Shown in pieces: positions 30,081-39,919 of a stretch of 64,000 nucleotides of DNA. The notes beneath the pieces are model-generated. The model worked only from the letters and a program-made list of their open reading frames with translations. It was not told the DNA's origin and searched no databases. Made by a program: the position numbers and the translations under genes. The stretch is from Marinilongibacter aquaticus. Its GTDB lineage: Bacteria > Bacteroidota > Bacteroidia > Cytophagales > Spirosomataceae. The stretch is from contig NZ_CP083757.1 of assembly GCF_020149935.1 (NCBI RefSeq), positions 4,489,501 through 4,553,500 on the forward strand, given 5' to 3'. Each line of letters begins with the position of its first letter. Position 1 is the stretch's first letter.

Positions 30081-30289
30081 GAGCGGTCGTCGTCTTTAAA
30101 TGGAAAATTTTGGCTGGCCCAAAAAGTGAGAATTACTAAAAGGGCGGTGGTCAAAATGCCCATCCAGAGTACATAGGGCATTTGAGAAAAATAGGGGTCG
30201 ACTTTCCCTTCGGGGAATAAGACGAAAAAGACGAGAATGAAAATGACAAAGACCAGAGCTACGGCAATTTGCCAGATTTTGTTTTTCAT
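30077..30289 (-). CDS. Small two-helix membrane protein, likely SSS symporter partner (DUF3311-like)
   Basis: 70 residues, two membrane helices (about 7-25 and 40-60) with a short periplasmic or cytoplasmic loop VDPYFSQMPYVLW and a charged end FPFKDDDRS. Small DUF3311-type proteins are regularly encoded ahead of SSS symporters and are presumed to be accessory subunits. The ATGA overlap with the symporter supports that. First gene of the operon; no good -7 box was found in the 250 bases upstream, which otherwise hold nothing recognisable. Confidence 0.65.
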   Translation of the reverse strand: MKNKIWQIAVALVFVIFILVFFVLFPEGKVDPYFSQMPYVLWMGILTTALLVILTFWASQNFPFKDDDRS

Positions 30290-30539
30290 AGGTTTAGGGT
30301 TGAATTCTGGCGACTAAGTAATGAAAAATCGGGCATATTCTCAATTGATCTTGGATTCTTTATAAACGGTATTTTCTTTTAGTGCATAATTGTTGGATAG
30401 GTGTTTATTTTTATTATTCGTGTAAATGTTAGAACTATCTCTTGGTTTGTGTTTTATTAATAGAATATTGTTTGTTTAAAACTTGTGACGATCGTAGATT
30501 CCAATTGAATCTTTATTTACTCAAACCCAGAAACCAATC

Positions 30540-31694
30540 ATGAACAGACGGAATTTTTTCCAAAAGGCGGGTGTGGCTACCGCGGCATTGGGAGCCTTTG
30601 GCGTACAGTCCTGCACCAATGTGCCCAAACTTTACGGAGACAAAAATTTTTACATCAACAAAGGGTATTACGCCATTCCCAAACTCAAGCTCTCTACCGA
30701 TCGCATTATCAAAGAAACCGTAGGACTTCGGCCCTTTAGAGAATCGGGGCCGCGGATTGAAAAGTCGATGCTGGGAAACAAAATTTTAGTGCACAATTAT
30801 GGGCATGGCGGCAGCGGTTGGTCACTTTCTTGGGGTACGGGAAACATGGCCCGGAATCTGGTCATGAGTACGGGGAAAAAGAAAATCGCTCTTTTGGGTT
30901 GCGGCACAGTGGGGATTGCCACAGCGACTTTGTTGCAAGAAAGTGGCTGCGAAGTGACTATTTATGCCAAAGATGTGCCGCCGAATGTAACTTCGAATTT
31001 GGCGACGGGCACATGGTCGCCTTCTTCGCGTGTGTGTGCTCATGACAAGGCCACGCCAGAATTTCAGAAAATTTGGGAAGAGGCTTGCCGTTTTTCGTTC
31101 AAAAGAATGCAGATGAGTTTAGGTTTGAACGATATCGTGAGTTGGGGTGATGAGTATGCCGTAAGAAAAGAAAGACCAAAACCGGGTGAAGGTCGGGGAG
31201 GAGGGTCTGAGGTTTTTGAGATCGAGGGTTTGGCTCCACACTGGAAAGAACTTTCGCCTAAAGACCATCCTTTCAATGCCGAATTGGTTCGCAGACGCAG
31301 CAACATGATTTTCAATATTCCAAGTTATTTGAATTTCCATTTGAACAATTTCCTGTTGCGAGGCGGAAAGCTCAAGATTCATGAAATCAAAAAATTGGAA
31401 GATATCGATGCCTTGAAAGAACCCGTTGTCGTAAACTGTTTGGGTCTGGGGGCCAAAACACTCTTCAACGACGACGAGCTTTATCCCATTTCGGGACAGT
31501 TGGCTTGCCTTGTGCCGCAAACCGAAATCAATTATAAATTATCGACCAAAGGGGCCTATTTTATTACGCGAAAAGATGGAATTTATCTGGGCGGAAACGG
31601 AATAGAAAACTCATACGATACCACACCCAATCGGGCTCTTTCCGAGCAGTGGGTGCACACTCTTTCAGAGTTGATGAAAGATATGAAAGGCTAA
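30540..31694 (+). CDS. Tat-lipoprotein FAD-dependent oxidoreductase, D-amino acid oxidase-like
   Basis: 384 residues. MNRRNFFQKAGVATAALGAFGVQSC combines a twin-arginine motif with a lipobox Cys (~25). A long pre-sequence leads to the FAD-binding Rossmann motif IALLGCGTVGIATATLL (~115-131), then EVTIYAKDVPPNVTSNLATGTWSPSSRV, VVNCLGLGAKTLF and GIYLGGNGIENSYDTTPN, all DAO-family features (PF01266). It would oxidise a D-amino acid or similar amine at the membrane. A cytoplasmic enzyme group being exported through Tat is unusual but seen in Bacteroidota. Single gene. Confidence 0.82.
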   Translation: MNRRNFFQKAGVATAALGAFGVQSCTNVPKLYGDKNFYINKGYYAIPKLKLSTDRIIKETVGLRPFRESGPRIEKSMLGNKILVHNYGHGGSGWSLSWGTGNMARNLVMSTGKKKIALLGCGTVGIATATLLQESGCEVTIYAKDVPPNVTSNLATGTWSPSSRVCAHDKATPEFQKIWEEACRFSFKRMQMSLGLNDIVSWGDEYAVRKERPKPGEGRGGGSEVFEIEGLAPHWKELSPKDHPFNAELVRRRSNMIFNIPSYLNFHLNNFLLRGGKLKIHEIKKLEDIDALKEPVVVNCLGLGAKTLFNDDELYPISGQLACLVPQTEINYKLSTKGAYFITRKDGIYLGGNGIENSYDTTPNRALSEQWVHTLSELMKDMKG

Positions 31695-31710
31695 GACCGA
31701 CCGTTTTTTT

Positions 31711-31782
31711 GTGTTGTGGATAAAAATGTGCTGTGGACATTTTTGCCCAAGTGTTTTTATCCTCAACACCTTATCTTTTTTT
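31711..31782 (+). terminator. Nested long hairpin with T-run after the DAO-like gene
   Basis: GTGTTGTGGATAAAAA (31711-31726) pairs with TTTTTATCCTCAACAC (31754-31769), one mismatch in 16. Inside, AAAAATGT (31722-31729) can instead pair with ACATTTTT (31737-31744), so two mutually exclusive folds share bases. A TTATCTTTTTTT run follows. Most simply the terminator of the gene ending at 31694. Confidence 0.55.
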
Positions 31783-31928
31783 CAATGGGCGAAACAGGTG
31801 GCCGCCCCTTTGCCTAAGGCCCCTTTCTAGGCCAGTATTTTCAGTTGTGTCGAAAAATTCACATTTTGAGGAGACGTTAAAAATTCGTTAATGCAGGGCA
31901 TTGAACAGAAACTTTTTCCTCAATATTG

Positions 31929-31942
31929 CGTCAAATTTGACG
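31929..31942. promoter_or_regulatory. Perfect 14-base palindrome upstream of the LolA-like gene
   Basis: CGTCAAATTTGACG, 24 bases before the ATG at 31967. It contains CAAATTTG, one base off the -7 consensus TAnnTTTG, so it could be an operator placed on the promoter. No second copy was noticed in the window. Confidence 0.35.
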
Positions 31943-31966
31943 TTTTAGAATCAAAAAAGCACAATC

Positions 31967-32686
31967 ATGAAAAAACTAGCTTCATTCTTTTTACTTGCCG
32001 CTTCCATTACTGTTTCAGCCCAAACCCCCGAGCAAATCATCGATAAATTTGCCGATGCCACTGGAGGAATGGACAAGTGGGATAAAGTGGAAAATTATAC
32101 ATTAAAGCAATCTTTTGTAGCCAATGCTCCTACGGATTTCGATTCGGAAGTGAATGTGGATATCGAAAATAACCGCATGTCAAGAAAGAAATCCATCATG
32201 AAACGCGACTTTTACTATATCGTCGACAAAGACAAAGGCTGGTTGAAAATTCCAATGGGTAGTTTAGATCAAAACGTGAAATACAATGTAAAAGACTTGA
32301 GTGATAAGGAGAAGTCGAGTATGCACGGCGAAATTAAAGACGGCATTTTCCCCTTTTTCGATTACAAGGCCAAGGGGTACACAGCCAAGTTGGGCGGGAC
32401 GGAAAAAATAGATGGGAAAACAGCCCAAGAACTGGTCTTGACCAAAGGGAAAGATTCTTTTACTTACTTTTTCGATACCAGTTCTGGTCTTTTGGTGAAA
32501 GAGATTCGTAAATCTGATGCAGATACGGAAACGTGGGAGTATAAAAAATATGCCGAAACCGATTTTGGTGTAAAATATCCTGTAAGTGCCACGTTTGTGA
32601 GCAACAAATACAAAAAATTGAACAAGGTAACCAGTGACTTGGAAATCAATCACGAAATTAAAGATTCGGTTTTTGATAAAGACTAA
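31967..32686 (+). CDS. LolA-like outer-membrane lipoprotein-sorting/carrier fold protein
   Basis: 239 residues with a signal peptide (MKKLASFFLLAASITVSAQ). TPEQIIDKFADATGGMDKWDKVENYTLKQSF and the beta-rich middle (GKTAQELVLTKGKDSFTYFFDTSSGLLVKE) resemble the outer membrane lipoprotein-sorting protein family common in Bacteroidota, with a half-barrel fold able to hold acyl chains. Lipid or lipoprotein handling is inferred. It starts the unit that continues with TamB (6-base gap) and TamL, which fits an envelope-assembly role. Confidence 0.7.
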   Translation: MKKLASFFLLAASITVSAQTPEQIIDKFADATGGMDKWDKVENYTLKQSFVANAPTDFDSEVNVDIENNRMSRKKSIMKRDFYYIVDKDKGWLKIPMGSLDQNVKYNVKDLSDKEKSSMHGEIKDGIFPFFDYKAKGYTAKLGGTEKIDGKTAQELVLTKGKDSFTYFFDTSSGLLVKEIRKSDADTETWEYKKYAETDFGVKYPVSATFVSNKYKKLNKVTSDLEINHEIKDSVFDKD

Positions 32687-32692
32687 TCGTAT

Positions 32693-35600
32693 ATGAGGTT
32701 ATTTCTCCGGATTACGCTTGCCGTATTTCTGGTACTTCTTTTGGCCTTTGGAGGTTTGATTCTGTTTCTGAAAACAGAGAAAGGAAAGACTTGGTTGAAC
32801 GACCAAGTCTTTTCGTATGCTTCCGAATTCCTGAAAACCGAAGTCACCGGAGAGGTGGGTTATGCCTTTCCCGATTACATTCTTCTCGAAAATTTCTTGT
32901 TGAAAGATCAAAAGAAAGATAGCCTTTTGGTGGCTCAAAGGTTATTTGTCGATATGGATGTGTGGGGCTTGTTGCACAGCCGGGTTGAAGTCAATGCGAT
33001 CGAGCTTCAGGGATTCTTGGCCAATATCAAGCGTGAAAAGGCAGAAAAGGATTTCAACTATTCATTTCTTTTGGAAGCTTTTGCTTCAGATTCTTCAAAA
33101 ACAGATACGAGTGCGGCAGGATTGCGATTCGATATAAAACGAATCGACCTTAATGATTTCGCCGTGAAATACCGCGATCACTTTTTGGGCAATTCGGCGA
33201 ATTTGAAACTTGGTGAATTGCACACTGGTTTTCGCCAATTGGATTTGGATCATTCAATCTATGACCTGGAGGATATTCGTATTGCTGGCTTGGGTTTGGC
33301 CGTCGATTGGCAACAAAATGAGCCAGTGGAGGACAGCACAAAAGTAGAGGAGCCAACCGATAGTGCTTGGCCCAAAATTGGCTTGAAACAAGTGTTGGCT
33401 GAGCAGATCAATTGGCATGTGAATTTTGCCCCTCAAAAAATAGCAAGCTCATCAAAAGTGGATCGATTCGAAATGGATTTCGATCGCTTTGATCTTGAAA
33501 AGGAGCGTATCAAGCTTACTTCTGTGGCCTTGGTTGCTCCCTTTTTGAAATACGACGATCTTTCCGAGCCGAGGCAAAAACAAGGACTTGATTTTGGGCA
33601 TTTGGATTTGACCGATCTTCGTTTCTCCGCCGAAAATATAGAAAAGCAGAACAATTCTTTGGCCGCACTTATTCGAGAATTGGCAGTGCAAGATTTATCC
33701 GGTTTCGGAATAAAAAAGCTGTCCGGAGATTTGCAATACGGGGAAAAGCAATTGACAGTTGAAAACTTTGATTTAGCGACCAATTATTCCGATTTACAGG
33801 CAAACCTGGACCTAAATTACGGGAGTCAGGAGGAGTTGATGAATGATTGGGCCAATGCCGAATTTGAATTGGCATGCCCGAAAGGACATTTTGCTTTGCA
33901 GGATTTGTTCTACTTTCAACCCGACGTTTTTGAAGAACCAAATTTGAAACCGTTCAGAAAGGAAAGTGTAGATTTCAAAGGCCAGCTTTCGGGCACTTTG
34001 CAAAGTTTGACGGTTGACAGTTTTGTTGCGGAAGGTTTGAAAGGCAGTCGTCTTAATTTTTCTGGAAAGGCCTACGGTTTAGTTGACTTTAATGACAACA
34101 CGAAGCTCGATCTGCACCTGAATCATTTTGGACTGAAACAAGAAGTGTTCGATCTATTTTTGGCTGATTCGCTGAAGCAAGCCTACGGTTTGCCCAAAGA
34201 AATAAATTTAAAAGGCGACTTGTCTGGTAAACTGGCGGATTTTCAGACGGACTTAAATTTGGATTCGGATTTAGGAGCTTTGGCCTTGAATGCGAATTTT
34301 CAAGATGTGCTTTCCGAGAAGCAACCGCCGCATTACAAGGGCGAATTGCAGATGGATAAATTTCTGTTGAACCGCTTATTGAAAAACGATTCGTTGCCGC
34401 AATTGAGCATGTATTCTGAATTTGACGGCAAGGGTTTTGATTTTGAGCAAATGGAATTGCTGTTAAAAGGTCGTTTGAACAATGCCAAATACAACGGGTT
34501 TGGTTATGAACAAATTGATTTTGACAGTCATTTGGAGGCACAGCGTTTGAGTTTAAATCTCAATTCTGTGGATTCGGAGAATAAGGCCACAATCGTGGGT
34601 GATGTGCAGTTTACGAATGCTTATCCTCTTGTTGATTTGAAAGGGGAATTCAATAAAATCGATTTACAGAAATTGGGATTGTACAGCGATCCTTTGGCCT
34701 TGGGTACACGTTTTGCGGTGGAGTTTACGAATTCAAATCCAGACTCCTTGAACGGTGAAATTTCGCTTCAGGCTACGCATGTAGAGTTGAAAGGAAAACC
34801 CTATTTATTGGGTGATTCGAAACTGAGTTTGAGCGATAAGAATGGTGCAAAGCTCATTGGGCTGGAATCGGCTATTGCCGATGCAAAAGCAGAGGGTCGT
34901 TTCAGTTATTCAGATTTGCCGAACGCCATTTTATCGAAAATAAATACCTATTTCTATCTTACAGAAAGCGACAGCACAGCGGGTGCTCAGCAATTCGATT
35001 TATCGCTGACCTTGAAAAAAAATCCGCTCATTCAGGAGCTTTTACCCGAGCTTCAGGATTTCAAGCCCATGCAATTCGATTTCAAATTTGATGAGCAATC
35101 GGCATCGCCAATAGTCGCAGATGTCTCTTTGCCTTACACGGTATACGATTCAATCGGTATTCGCGGAGTTGCTTTACATTTGGATACGCAGCAAGACAAA
35201 GCCATATATTCGGGAAGTTTGGGTGAGTTGAAATCGGGCGATTTCCGTTTACGCAAGCTGAATTTGGAAGGAAGTCTCGCCGATCAAAATCTGCAATTTG
35301 GGTTTCATGTGAAAGATTCGGTTGATCAAGAGATTCACCGCATTTTGGGACATGTGAAACAGGCCGACAGCAGCTATACTTTATCCCTGAATCGCGAGGG
35401 CAATGTATTTTTCTATAAAGATTGGCAAACCGACGGCAGTTTGCGGATGCAAAAGGACGGGTTGGTTTTCAATGCATTTACACTACAATCGGGCCGCCAA
35501 CAAATTGCATTGCAGACTTTTGACAATGTAGGCAATGGGCCGATCGATTTGGATGTCCATCATGTGGATTTGAATGAATGGTCGCGGGCGATTATGCAGG

Positions 35601-37558
35601 ACGAACACCTGCTAGCAGGAGAACTGAATGCGGGGATTCTCTTGCAAGACTGGGACAAAGAACTGAAGTACGAAGGGTATTTTCAGATTGATAAACTCAC
35701 TGTTCAAGATGTGAATTTGGGTGATTTGGTCGCCACCGCTTCGAATGAAACGGCCAATAGCATTAAACTTCGGGCCGATTTGAATGGGAAATTGAACCAA
35801 CTCTCGCTCGATGGCACCTATTTGTTGAACAGCAAAGAGGATCTGGATTTGGTGCTTGATATTTCGCAATTGAGTGCCCAAACTTTAAAGGCCTTCAGTT
35901 TTGGTGAGATAAAAGAGGCGGAAGGGCTTATCAATGGGAAATTGACAATTTCTGGAAAAACAGAGAAACCCATAGTGCGGGGTGAGCTGGGTTTCGATCG
36001 ATTTGCTATTGTACCCACGCAGTTGGGTTCGAAATTGAGCATCGACCAACAAAAAATGCAGTTTAAGGGCCAATACCTGTATTTGGAAGATTTCCGCATT
36101 TTGGATAGCGAAGGCCAGCCTTTGAGTGTGGATGGCCGCATTTTATTCCCAGATTTGCCCAATTTCTCGTATCAACTGCATGTCAAGGCCGACAATTTTG
36201 AAGCGGTTAATGCCGCCGCTGGCAGCAACGATTATTTTTATGGCAAAGCCAGCGTGAACACAAACATGATGATCAGCGGGCGGAACGAGGTGTATGAAGT
36301 AAGTGGCGACGTGGAAGTAGTGGAAGGCAGCCACCTGTATTTATTGATCCCAGATGATGAATTGGCCAGTTCGGAGATGACACAGGTTGTCACTTTTGTA
36401 GACCGAAGTGCAATCAAGAAGGATTCTTCGAAAGTAGAAAATAAGCCGATTATGCCGCCACTGGCAGGCGTGTCCACTTTTGACCTGAATCTGAAAGTGG
36501 ATGATAAATCCCAATTGACTTTGGTTTTGGATGAGCTTACCGAAGACTATTTTCACTTGAAAGGAAACGCCAAACTGAGAATGGGCATCGACGCCAACGA
36601 CGATATTTTTATTTACGGTGATTACGTGATTTCCGAAGGTAATTACGAGTTTGTTTTCGAAGGAATAAAGAAAATGGACTTTAAGGTAAGGAACGGAAGT
36701 TTTATCCGCTGGTCTGGCGATCCCTACAATGCCGAGGTGAACATCATTACCGAGTTCCGGACTCAGGCTCGTTTGTACGATTACATCAGTACCAATAGCG
36801 TGGCCCTTTCGAGCAATACTTTGGAGCAAAGCAAAAGGCAAGTGCCTGTGTTGGTTCTTCTACGAATGGAGAATACATTGGCCGATTTGAAATCCTATTT
36901 CGAGATTGGTGTCACCAAAAGCGACCTCGAGAAAATCGGAATCAGCGAATTCGATAATCTGAACAAAGTAGGTTTGACGATTGTCGACAATGAAAAAAAT
37001 GTGGTGCAGTCACCCAAACAAAGCGTTTTGACTCAAAAAGAGAACAACATCAATCGACAAGCTTTTTCTTTGCTCGTAATTGGTCGATTTTTCCCCGATG
37101 AGGGTTTGGACGCAGGAAGCACTTCTGGCTTGAATGCGGAAGCCATTGCTCGTAAACAAGCCAGTAAAATTCTTTCGGATGAGCTGGAAAAACTGGCTTC
37201 TGGCATTTTGAAAGGCGTCGATCTGGACGTGGGGGTGGCTTCTGAATACACCGCAGAGACGGGCGATCGCAGCACACAAGTCAATTTGGGCGTGAGCAAG
37301 GCCTTTTTCAACGACCGCGTTTCGGTTTCTGTGGGAAGGAACTTTGAGCTGGAAGATGCTCAAAGGCAGTCTTCCGAGGTTTTCGATAATATCTCGGCTC
37401 AATACAAATTGAGTGAAGATGGGAAGTTCTTGTTTAAAGTCTATCGAAAAAATCAATATCAAACCGTAATTGAGGGTTTTGTGGTGGAAACGGGCTTGGG
37501 CTTTTCAATGGTTTTTGAATTTGATAAACTTTTTGGAGGGAAGAAGCATGCGGAATAG
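32693..37558 (+). CDS. tamB: TamB-like translocation/assembly module protein
   Basis: 1621 residues. One N-terminal membrane anchor (IILAVFLVLLLAFGGL-like region, residues 5-25), then an AsmA-like start and more than a thousand residues of repeated beta strands, ending in a DUF490/TamB C-terminal domain (~1180-1600; e.g. VSGDVEVVEGSHLYL, GNYEFVFEGIKKMDFKVRNGSFIRWSGDPYNAEVNI). Family members form a hydrophobic groove spanning the periplasm for lipid transport or outer membrane protein assembly. It overlaps the TamL gene by 11 bases, the usual partnership. Confidence 0.9.
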   Translation: MRLFLRITLAVFLVLLLAFGGLILFLKTEKGKTWLNDQVFSYASEFLKTEVTGEVGYAFPDYILLENFLLKDQKKDSLLVAQRLFVDMDVWGLLHSRVEVNAIELQGFLANIKREKAEKDFNYSFLLEAFASDSSKTDTSAAGLRFDIKRIDLNDFAVKYRDHFLGNSANLKLGELHTGFRQLDLDHSIYDLEDIRIAGLGLAVDWQQNEPVEDSTKVEEPTDSAWPKIGLKQVLAEQINWHVNFAPQKIASSSKVDRFEMDFDRFDLEKERIKLTSVALVAPFLKYDDLSEPRQKQGLDFGHLDLTDLRFSAENIEKQNNSLAALIRELAVQDLSGFGIKKLSGDLQYGEKQLTVENFDLATNYSDLQANLDLNYGSQEELMNDWANAEFELACPKGHFALQDLFYFQPDVFEEPNLKPFRKESVDFKGQLSGTLQSLTVDSFVAEGLKGSRLNFSGKAYGLVDFNDNTKLDLHLNHFGLKQEVFDLFLADSLKQAYGLPKEINLKGDLSGKLADFQTDLNLDSDLGALALNANFQDVLSEKQPPHYKGELQMDKFLLNRLLKNDSLPQLSMYSEFDGKGFDFEQMELLLKGRLNNAKYNGFGYEQIDFDSHLEAQRLSLNLNSVDSENKATIVGDVQFTNAYPLVDLKGEFNKIDLQKLGLYSDPLALGTRFAVEFTNSNPDSLNGEISLQATHVELKGKPYLLGDSKLSLSDKNGAKLIGLESAIADAKAEGRFSYSDLPNAILSKINTYFYLTESDSTAGAQQFDLSLTLKKNPLIQELLPELQDFKPMQFDFKFDEQSASPIVADVSLPYTVYDSIGIRGVALHLDTQQDKAIYSGSLGELKSGDFRLRKLNLEGSLADQNLQFGFHVKDSVDQEIHRILGHVKQADSSYTLSLNREGNVFFYKDWQTDGSLRMQKDGLVFNAFTLQSGRQQIALQTFDNVGNGPIDLDVHHVDLNEWSRAIMQDEHLLAGELNAGILLQDWDKELKYEGYFQIDKLTVQDVNLGDLVATASNETANSIKLRADLNGKLNQLSLDGTYLLNSKEDLDLVLDISQLSAQTLKAFSFGEIKEAEGLINGKLTISGKTEKPIVRGELGFDRFAIVPTQLGSKLSIDQQKMQFKGQYLYLEDFRILDSEGQPLSVDGRILFPDLPNFSYQLHVKADNFEAVNAAAGSNDYFYGKASVNTNMMISGRNEVYEVSGDVEVVEGSHLYLLIPDDELASSEMTQVVTFVDRSAIKKDSSKVENKPIMPPLAGVSTFDLNLKVDDKSQLTLVLDELTEDYFHLKGNAKLRMGIDANDDIFIYGDYVISEGNYEFVFEGIKKMDFKVRNGSFIRWSGDPYNAEVNIITEFRTQARLYDYISTNSVALSSNTLEQSKRQVPVLVLLRMENTLADLKSYFEIGVTKSDLEKIGISEFDNLNKVGLTIVDNEKNVVQSPKQSVLTQKENNINRQAFSLLVIGRFFPDEGLDAGSTSGLNAEAIARKQASKILSDELEKLASGILKGVDLDVGVASEYTAETGDRSTQVNLGVSKAFFNDRVSVSVGRNFELEDAQRQSSEVFDNISAQYKLSEDGKFLFKVYRKNQYQTVIEGFVVETGLGFSMVFEFDKLFGGKKHAE

Positions 37559-39863
37559 AGATATCTTGGTTGGCTTTTGTTTGGTATTCTTGCTCGCTTC
37601 ATGCGGAGTTTACAAGAGAATGCCCGAAGAGCAAATGCTCTATGCCGGTGCCGAGGTGGAAATTCAGGCCAAAGATGCCGAAAAGAAAGAAGTCGCTCGC
37701 TTGAAGGAAGAAATGGATTTGGCCTTGAGGCCAGAGCCCAATGCCTTCCTTTTCGGGTATCCTTACAAAGTGGGTTTCCATTATTTGTTTGCCAATCCCA
37801 AGAAGGAAGATGGCATAAAAGCCAAAATGCAAAAACGCTTGGGAGAAAAGCCTGTGTCGATAAGCATGAATGGTTTGGAGCAAAACAGGTCGAGTTTGCT
37901 CAATTATTTGGATACCGAAGGCTATTTTCGTTCAAAAGTAGAGGCTGATTTAAGTGAAGAGAAGAGAAAGCAACACGCTCATTATAAGGTCGATTTGGCC
38001 CCACGATATACGTACAGCAAAATAGAGATCAATGGAGATCGAGCATCTTCAAATCTGGGGACACAATTGTTGGACGATTTTGGCGTAGCGGGCGAAAAAG
38101 TGAGCCTTAAAGTGCAAGATCCTTATCGTTTCAATGATCTGTTGCAAAGTCGAAGAGATATCAATTTGGCCTTGCGAAACAAGGGATACTATTATTTCCG
38201 TCCCACTTATGTGAAAATTGAAGCGGACAGTACGGTGGGCAATCAGGGTGTAGATTTGTTTTTGGATCCTGTGGAATCCTTGCCCAGTGAATCGCAAAAA
38301 CAGTATCTGATCAACGACATCATTGTGCACACCTCACGTGCGGCCAAAAGTACAGGGGTAGACAGCAGTAACAATGGAATGGATTTGTTTCGAGGGATAA
38401 TATTGGACGATTCCAGCAATTTCTATAAAGCACGTATTTTTGAAGATGCCGTTGGTTTTCGTCCCGGTAATTTTTATTCCGTCAGCCAGGATGAAGTGAC
38501 GAACCAAAGGCTCATTGGTTTGAACAATTTTCAGTCGGTGGAAAACCGATTCGAAATTTTGCCCATGCTCGATTCGACTTTAATGGATGTACACTATTAT
38601 TTGCTTCCGAAAAAAAGAATGAGTGTACGTTCTGAGCTCAATGCCTTGAACCGCTCGAGTGGCTTTGCGGGTGGGCAGTTGAGCTTGATCTGGCGAAACA
38701 ACAACTTGTTCAAAGGGGCTGAAATTTTAGATATTTCCGCGAATTTCGCCACAGAAGTGCAGGTGGGAGGGAAGAAAAGCGGCAGCCAGTACAACAACAA
38801 CTACAGGATTTCGGCTGAAGCCAATTTGACCTTTCCGCGTTTTGTGTCTCCCATTTTCAAAGTAGATCCCGAGATCAGCCGAATTCTTCCAAAAACTTCT
38901 TTGACACTGGGTTTCAATTCGATTATCAAAAAGGGACTGTACACATTGAATTCCTCGTTTTTTTCTTGGGGATATATCTGGCGAAAAGGCGTGAAGCACG
39001 AACACGTACTGACTCCATTTTCCGTGAGCTTAGTTAAGGCAAAAAACATCAGTGAGGAATTTGTAAACGAAATTTTCTTTGATCCAAGATTGCTTTATAT
39101 TCTTGAAAATCAATTGATTACTGGTGGGTCGTATAAGTATACTTTTACGCCAGAAGCAAAGGGGAGAAACCGTATACGCTTTGAAGGCAATTTGGAATTG
39201 GTGGGAAATTTGGCGGGTTTGGTAGATAAATTACGAAACAATCCAGAAAAGGACGGATCGGTTTTTGGCGAGATTTACAAGCAGTATACCCGCGTCGATG
39301 GCGATTTTCGCTGGTATAGACAGGTGACAACGAACAACCAATGGGCCAACCGCATTTTTCTGGGTTTGGGTATTCCGTACGGAAATTCAAACAGCTTACC
39401 CTATACGCGTCAATATTATTCAGGTGGAAACAGTAGCATTCGGGCTTTTCGTGCCAGAGGTATTGGACCGGGTTCTTATCAACGCACGGGAATGGTGTCT
39501 GAGCAGTTTTTGGGACAATTTACGGGCGACATTAAGATCGAAATGAATACAGAGTGGCGGTATAAATTGAATGATTTCTTGGGTACAGCTTTCTTTGTCG
39601 ATGCGGGAAACGTGTGGATGTATAAGGATGATTTGATTTACGACGAAACCGCTGTGTTCAGTAAAGATTTTTATAAAGAATTGGCCGTAGGAGCGGGCGT
39701 GGGCTTACGCTTCGACTTTTCCTATTTTATTTTGCGGCTGGATTTGGCTTTTCCTTTGCGTAGACCCGACCGCCCACTTGGTGAACGTTGGGTAATTGAT
39801 GAAATCAGTTGGAAAAACAAAGAGTCGAGAATATTGAACATTGCTATCGGAATGCCCTTTTAA
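37548..39863 (+). CDS. tamL: TamL: lipidated TamA/BamA-family outer membrane protein
   Basis: 771 residues from ATG 37548; a longer frame from 37470 lies within tamB and lacks a signal. The signal ends with lipobox FLLASC (Cys19), so the N-terminus is lipidated, the feature that separates Bacteroidota TamL from proteobacterial TamA. POTRA-like domains (~30-380) precede a 16-strand Omp85 barrel; the signature YYSGGNSSIRAFRARGIGPGSY (the VRGF-like loop) is at ~630-650 and the barrel ends in an aromatic residue (IGMPF). Acts with TamB in inserting proteins or lipids in the outer membrane. Confidence 0.88.
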   Translation: MRNRDILVGFCLVFLLASCGVYKRMPEEQMLYAGAEVEIQAKDAEKKEVARLKEEMDLALRPEPNAFLFGYPYKVGFHYLFANPKKEDGIKAKMQKRLGEKPVSISMNGLEQNRSSLLNYLDTEGYFRSKVEADLSEEKRKQHAHYKVDLAPRYTYSKIEINGDRASSNLGTQLLDDFGVAGEKVSLKVQDPYRFNDLLQSRRDINLALRNKGYYYFRPTYVKIEADSTVGNQGVDLFLDPVESLPSESQKQYLINDIIVHTSRAAKSTGVDSSNNGMDLFRGIILDDSSNFYKARIFEDAVGFRPGNFYSVSQDEVTNQRLIGLNNFQSVENRFEILPMLDSTLMDVHYYLLPKKRMSVRSELNALNRSSGFAGGQLSLIWRNNNLFKGAEILDISANFATEVQVGGKKSGSQYNNNYRISAEANLTFPRFVSPIFKVDPEISRILPKTSLTLGFNSIIKKGLYTLNSSFFSWGYIWRKGVKHEHVLTPFSVSLVKAKNISEEFVNEIFFDPRLLYILENQLITGGSYKYTFTPEAKGRNRIRFEGNLELVGNLAGLVDKLRNNPEKDGSVFGEIYKQYTRVDGDFRWYRQVTTNNQWANRIFLGLGIPYGNSNSLPYTRQYYSGGNSSIRAFRARGIGPGSYQRTGMVSEQFLGQFTGDIKIEMNTEWRYKLNDFLGTAFFVDAGNVWMYKDDLIYDETAVFSKDFYKELAVGAGVGLRFDFSYFILRLDLAFPLRRPDRPLGERWVIDEISWKNKESRILNIAIGMPF

Positions 39864-39919
39864 TCACTTTTCTTTTCCAAATCTTGCGTAGAAAAACTGC
39901 GATATGATCATTTTCGGTG

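Noticed and set aside
30290-30539. Possible hidden small gene or RNA upstream of the DAO-like gene
   Set aside because: AT-rich, no open frame of note, no cloverleaf or stable hairpin.
31800-31850. GGCC-rich short repeats after the DAO-like gene
   Set aside because: Pairings of five bases or fewer; no clear structure or repeat copy elsewhere.
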